Under the pieces are notes generated by a model that worked only from the letters and a program-made list of their open reading frames with translations, was not told the origin of the DNA and searched no databases. 64,000 bases of DNA from Sarcocystis neurona (taxonomy: Eukaryota; Apicomplexa; Conoidasida; Eucoccidiorida; Sarcocystidae), in contig KL647298.1 in assembly GCA_000727475.1 (NCBI GenBank), forward strand, positions 215,665 to 279,664. Direction: 5' to 3'. Each line of letters opens with the position of its first letter. The first letter of the stretch is position 1. The position numbers and the translations under genes were made by a program. Of this stretch, positions 59,101 through 64,000 are shown one piece after another.

Positions 59101-62100
59101 ATATTACGACTGTTGCGTGGGGTGTCCCATACACTTACACGCCTATACATTTACGACTCCCTGTATGACCGCTGGAGATACAATGTAGGCATGAAGCTCG
59201 CATCAAGTAAACCCCTGGTAAGAAATATTAACGTATACAAGTCTGCACGTATGCATAGGTTAGTACTCCTCACGATGTTTCCGCACTAGTATACTGGGTA
59301 ATGTGTGGATAATGTGTGTACGGATGTATACAGATAGGTACAGCTGCAAGCGTTCGCCCGTGTTATGGAGTAGCTGTGTCCTCCGGTACGTGAAGGGACC
59401 ACACTTGGTCTCTTGGACTGAAGCAAGCTCTTTACGGCCTCTGAGGAGAAAAGGAAAACCGGATTCCCCTGATCACGGGGATGCACTAGTTACGTAGCTG
59501 CGCATCCGTGGTTGTTGCTGAACAGAATAGGAAATAAAACATTTTTTTTTTAAAAGGAGAATGAAACATCTTCCGCTGTTCTTCCTCCGCTGCAGACCCC
59601 GCCGTGAAGGGTGGCTCCTACTATCCAATAACTGTGAAGAAGCATCTGCGTGCACAGCAGATTGCCATGGAAAATCGCCTCCCTTGCATTTACCTTGTTG
59701 ACAGCGGCGGCGCAAATCTCACCAGACAGGTAGAATAACAGCGGCGCTTGCACTGGAACTGCGTCTTCGCCTTGCAGAAATGAAAATTTCGAAGCATCTG
59801 CACAGGTGCGCAGGATGTGGATACACGTATACGTCCGCACACTGGGTGAATGTACGCTGCGAAACCGCGCTTATGTCTACACTTGTATCGCAGATATCCC
59901 TCATCTGATTTGTCTGCACCACGAAAATGTTTGCTGACACATTCCATAAAAGTGTAGACCTCTGTATACGTGCAGAGACCTTCCGTGTCAACGCTGCCTA
60001 CGAGCGCGTGTACACGTACCCCTTCTAGTGTGGAAGAGCAGGTAACCGTGTCATTTTCCTAAAGGCACACGCAGATGAGTACGCGTTAGTACATTCATAC
60101 CTAGCGTTCACAGCATGTGCCGCAACGTGCGCACATCTATACGGCTTGTCTTGACTATACATTTCTGGAGACGGAAACATGTGGGTGCACCAGGGGTGCG
60201 CACACGTAGGTGTTCACACACAGGCATCAAATTACCGTAGACTGCAATGAAGTTCCACTTCCAACGCTTGCACATTCCTGGTCAGCAGCCAGGGCCCTTC
60301 CATCACACAGTTCTTATTGACAGAGATGACCGCTGGCACCGCCATGTGTCGATACCCGTATACACATGTATATCCGTGTGCATATATACATATATATATA
60401 TACATATACATATGTACTTATATGTTCAGAGTATAAGAAAATATATATGCACATAGTGTGTATACATATATATATATATATGTAACTATACGCTTACTGT
60501 GTATATGTACGCCGACGTGCACATATACATATATATATATTATATATATCTGTAAATATGTGTATGAAACTACACGCTTGGAGCACATCAAACTGTACAC
60601 ATGTATATTTACACACATACATATTTGCAGAGCTTTACTTTGAAATATATACGTAGAGCTGTGGGAATTGTACACACTTATGTCTGGATGCATGTAGGAA
60701 GCAGAGGTCTACCGACAATTCGCGACAAGTGGATTCTCTCCTACGGACATCCGCCCCGTCTTATGGGGGGGATACACGCACACGTTCACATACAAATGAG
60801 TACACGACGACTATGAGGGTGTATGCGTGAATGTTTATGTTGCACCGTATGGATCACTACAGATTCCTGTAAAAGCGTATACTGCAAAGACATCTGTAAG
60901 GTCAGATACATTCAGAAATATAGGCTGTTAGCAGGTATCCGCCAGTCGTGTACGCGTACCTGCTCGTGAGGTTGTACGCCTCCACTAAGTGGGTCAGACT
61001 TTTGACTTTTTTCCGCTCTCCGCGCAAGTATGTTTACATGTCTATAGAGATAAACATGCCCTCTTTCTTCTGACACATTCTTCGATATTCCGTCTCCAAA
61101 CATGCGTGTATAGATAACTTTTACAAAAAACCGTACTCATCCTCTTGTCTACTGAGGAATATGGACAGAAAGATTTATCTCACGGTTTCACTGAAGTAGC
61201 TACTGTTTCGTAGCGAAGAAGCTGAGTTCTGGTGAAAACTCGAAGTCGTCTTGTCGTGTCGTGAGCAGCTCGAGCTCTGACTACATGTGCCTTTTTGAAA
61301 GTGTCGCCGCGCTTAATAATATATATATATAATTGTATAATAATAATAATAAGGCGTTGTTGACGCACAGCAGGTGGAGCGTTGTGCTCTTTTCAAAAAG
61401 AAACGAGAAAAGGAGAGAAGATAGAGAAGGAAAATCCGAAGTCGCTGGCGAAAAAATGCGAGTAGACCAGCTTTTTCGTTGCCTCGGTATTTGTAAGAGG
61501 TGACGCGTGTGTCTCCTAGTATCTGCGGTAGCGTTAATGTGTATCTGTTTCCCTGCAAATCGTAAATCCCCGTCTGCTTCACGTTAAAAACTTATCGCCG
61601 TTCAAAGCTACAGAGGAATCCTGTGCTATTGTCCGGTGGAGTATGTCGTCCCCAAAAAAGTCTGTTTCTTCATAAACGTATCACTAGCGAGTGGCCGAAA
61701 AGTAGAATTTTTACTGCTAGCAGGTATCAACCGACGAGCTCAAGGCAGGAAAGGCTTTGGTTTTCCTCTCGCTTTGACAGCAGATCGCGTCTGTGTTACT
61801 ATGTAGTATACACAGATACATGGCTATACGCGTGTAGATGTGTACATACTGACCGACAACGACAGACAGCGGCATTTGTGAGGGCGGGAGTACGTAAGTG
61901 CTCTTTCCACTAGGTAGCACGCTGCATGACTTATAGCGGAGTGAACCACTTCCTGCCTCTCTGCGAGCCTCAATCGTGGTAAAAAGCATATAAACCACAG
62001 TGTTTCTCTGTAACAAGCACTACGGAAACGCAGCGCTTCCTCTCCGCCGCAGTGTAGTGCACTTCTACACGGGGAAAACCAGAACTGTCTTTCTCCTCCC

Positions 62101-62258
62101 GGGGTGTACGGACGGCACAGGGCGGTCTCACCTCCTCGTTTGAAGGTGGATGTCCGCGCTGCGTCCCTCTTCAGGTAGACGTCTTCCCCGACCAGTACCA
62201 CTTCGGCCGAATCTTCTTCAATCAGGCGAGAATGTCTGCCCGTCGCATCCCTCAGATA
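56156..62258 (+). CDS. MCCC2: Methylcrotonoyl-CoA carboxylase beta subunit (carboxyltransferase), partial
   Basis: Exons are 56156-56310, 57800-57899, 59596-59729 and 62175-62258. Donors are TTG|GTGAGC, ACG|GTAACA, CAG|GTAGAA, ATA|GTACGA; acceptors CTACCAG, CACTCTTAG, CCGCTGCAG, CTCTTCAG. Phases are 0, 1, 0 and 0. The peptide follows the family closely: [115 protein letters not shown]. The enzyme subunit transfers carboxyl from biotin to 3-methylcrotonyl-CoA in mitochondrial leucine breakdown, working with a biotin-carrying alpha subunit. The acceptor at 56156 enters in phase 1, implying an upstream leader exon; ATG 56161 is an alternative start. The next block (AVVMGSCTAGGAY in relatives) is not found before 64000. 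ANLTRQ replaces the usual ANLPRQ. Confidence 0.9.
56311..57799 (+). other. Carboxylase intron 1 with internal duplication
   Basis: 1,489 bp. Contains two copies of a ~125-bp segment (57305-57420 and 57536-57650), each starting ATGTGCGCGATTTTGTGG and ending in a CTTCTTAGGT/CTCCTTAGGT acceptor-like sequence, with a (GT)n run between them. The true acceptor, fixed by homology, is at 57799. Confidence 0.7.
57900..59595 (+). other. Carboxylase intron 2
   Basis: 1,696 bp, GTAACA to CCGCTGCAG. No repeats of note and no other gene seen. The phase-1 junction G|AC restores the AND of the family motif. Confidence 0.7.
59730..62174 (+). other. Carboxylase intron 3
   Basis: 2,445 bp, GTAGAA to CTCTTCAG. 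AT satellite at 60360-60560 and a TA/ATA run at 61317-61350. Short frames inside have no support. Confidence 0.7.
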
Positions 62259-64000
62259 GTACGAAGGACAGAAACAAACGCACGAAACTGCCATGTGCTG
62301 GCAGTAAACCTCCGCGTATATACACACACGCACACACACGTCAAGGAAGAACTTTTACATGGAGGAAGCTTCTTTTTTCTTACGAAGTGGTCGTATTCTC
62401 CAGGGAAAGTCGGAAAAAAAAGGTACACCTCTACAACGCGTTCCAGAAGTCAGCTTCCCAGCAGACACAGGTGAAGATACACAGAGGTTTCCGCAGTGTC
62501 GGGAATTTAAAAAAAGAGTGGCGCTATGTAGCTCATGAAAAAGAAAAGACACGCTCAATACTACAGGCATATTTTCGAGTGTGTATCCGTTCTATGTAGC
62601 ACACGTATATGCGCACGCCTGTCTGTACATGTACAGGTTTGCGCTGTGCGGAAAAGAGCGACAAAAACAACGACGATTACAGAGGAGGGAAAAGAGCGAA
62701 TTTTTCTTTTCGCTATCATGACGTCCACGTACACGTTTATACGTGGACGTTTGCACACTTGTATACAATTGGCTTCCCGTGTTCCACAACTGACACATTC
62801 GGCTGCAACAGTGACGGATGACGAGGCACAGGTGTGCAGCAGCAGAGCGACAGGCGCGACTTTTTGAAATGGCCAACAACAACACAAAATCGCGTTTTTC
62901 AAGATACAAAAGGCATGCAGGGAACGAGAGGAAACACGTGTGGTATGGAGCAACTTTTCCTTGTGCTGTGCGTTTACGCAACACATTCATTTGTTATAGA
63001 CGTTACACCCTTTCGAGGCGTGGCTGTACACTCGCGTCGGAAATCCTGTGCGGCCATAGAATGGGACGCGTTCGAACAGCGCATGCGTACTACAAAACAG
63101 GCGAGACACACAAGTCGCGCGGAAGTATGTGTGGCGAGCGGTAGAGTGAAACAGACACTTGTAGACAGAAGGAGAGAGGGAGAGGGACAGGGAGGGAGAG
63201 CGAACACACAAGGAGAAACAAAGAGAGAGAGAGATCGGTAGGTTTTGCGGAATTTGGTAAAAGAGAGATATCAGTTTACGTTAAGTATAAGCATTCGCAT
63301 GTGCCGCTCTCTCCCTATGTATATATATATATGTATCCATATGTACACGCAGCTACCGATATGTCTTAAGTCTCTTGGTCTCTCTCTCTCTCTATATATA
63401 TATATATGCATGTATGTATATACGCCTATGTGTAGTTCGCTCTCTTTCTCTCTCTGTCTCCCTTTCTATCTCTCTCCCTCTCCCCACACACAGATGTTTG
63501 CATCTCGCTCTGTGTCTCCCTTCCTCTCGAGCTGTATATATATCCCGCTCTACTCACTATGATCAAATGGACACAATCGCATGTCACTTGCTCTCTCTTA
63601 ACGGAGGCAGGTACAGTCAACCGTATACACGTATGTAGATTACGAAAATGAGTGACACTACATGAAGAGCTACAGTGAGACACCAGAACACTTGTACATG
63701 CAATTTGACGGATGATGGGCTTTGTGGATTGGAAGTTACTGAGAGACGAATCGACGCCTACGACGCCGACAGAGACAGAAGGTTCACTATAAGAGCTCTG
63801 TAAGAAAGCCGGTGGACGAGCTGCCACATGCAGATGGGGAGCGAGTGACAGGAACGCCAGAATGCGGACAGTTTGCAGGACACTTGCAGACATAGCTACG
63901 GACAGATCCACTAGTAACGCAGTGTATGAACGAAGTGACGGAGAACAGTTGAAACATGCGTAGATGCAAACACAGGTGTCAAGAGAAGCGCCTGAACGGC
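62259..64000 (+). other. Start of carboxylase intron 4, runs to window edge
   Basis: Begins GTACGA. No later carboxyltransferase exon was recognised. (CT)n and (TA)n runs at 63370-63545. A 135-codon frame at 62834-63241 is considered chance. Confidence 0.5.

Overview
The window is nuclear DNA of an apicomplexan, most likely a coccidian of the Eimeria type (Eimeria or a close relative such as Cyclospora). The reasons are the heavy (CAG)n/(CTG)n load, which runs through exons, introns and intergenic DNA and gives Gln, Ala, Ser and Leu tracts in all frames; many AT-rich minisatellites; and long genes built from short exons with GT-AG introns. There is no sign of bacterial operons, mobile elements, rRNA or CRISPR, and I found no tRNA. 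All gene models were made by eye from protein families, splice sites and phase arithmetic.

Layout. (1) 1-5.5 kb, minus strand: the 5' part of the TFIIH helicase XPB. Two exons are certain, the N-terminal extension is glutamine-rich, and the first intron is full of CAG repeats. The helicase part is not recognised here and probably lies to the left of base 1. (2) 5.6-14.2 kb: mostly gene-poor DNA with few repeats, including a decayed ~93-bp tandem repeat. (3) 14.2 to at least 32.5 kb, plus strand: a giant gene of unknown function. It starts with a 5.8-kb glutamine/serine/alanine-rich exon ending in a coiled coil and continues through small phase-compatible exons and a 2.1-kb exon, for more than 2,800 residues. 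(4) 33-38.8 kb: CTG- and AT-rich DNA with short coding islands, of which two terminal-exon candidates (35.3-35.6 and 38.6-38.8 kb) are worth noting. (5) 39.4-48.3 kb, minus strand: a complete four-exon gene for an alpha/beta hydrolase of the ABHD1/ABHD3-EMB8-YheT family. All phases agree, giving 1,389 residues with a complete Ser-Asp-His triad and three very large family-atypical insertions or extensions. (6) 48.3-64 kb: repeat-poor DNA. From 56.2 kb on the plus strand it carries a methylcrotonoyl-CoA carboxylase beta-subunit gene in four small exons separated by 1.5-2.4-kb introns. Its mitochondrial leader exon was not found and its 3' half lies beyond 64 kb.

The genes are unrelated in function: transcription and DNA repair, an unknown coiled-coil protein, lipid or ester hydrolysis, and leucine breakdown. 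What links them is the alternation of repeat-rich blocks (about 1-6 and 14-47 kb), whose proteins carry long homopolymeric amino-acid insertions, with repeat-poor blocks (6-14 and 48-64 kb), whose proteins do not. This matches the feature-rich/feature-poor segmentation described for Eimeria chromosomes.
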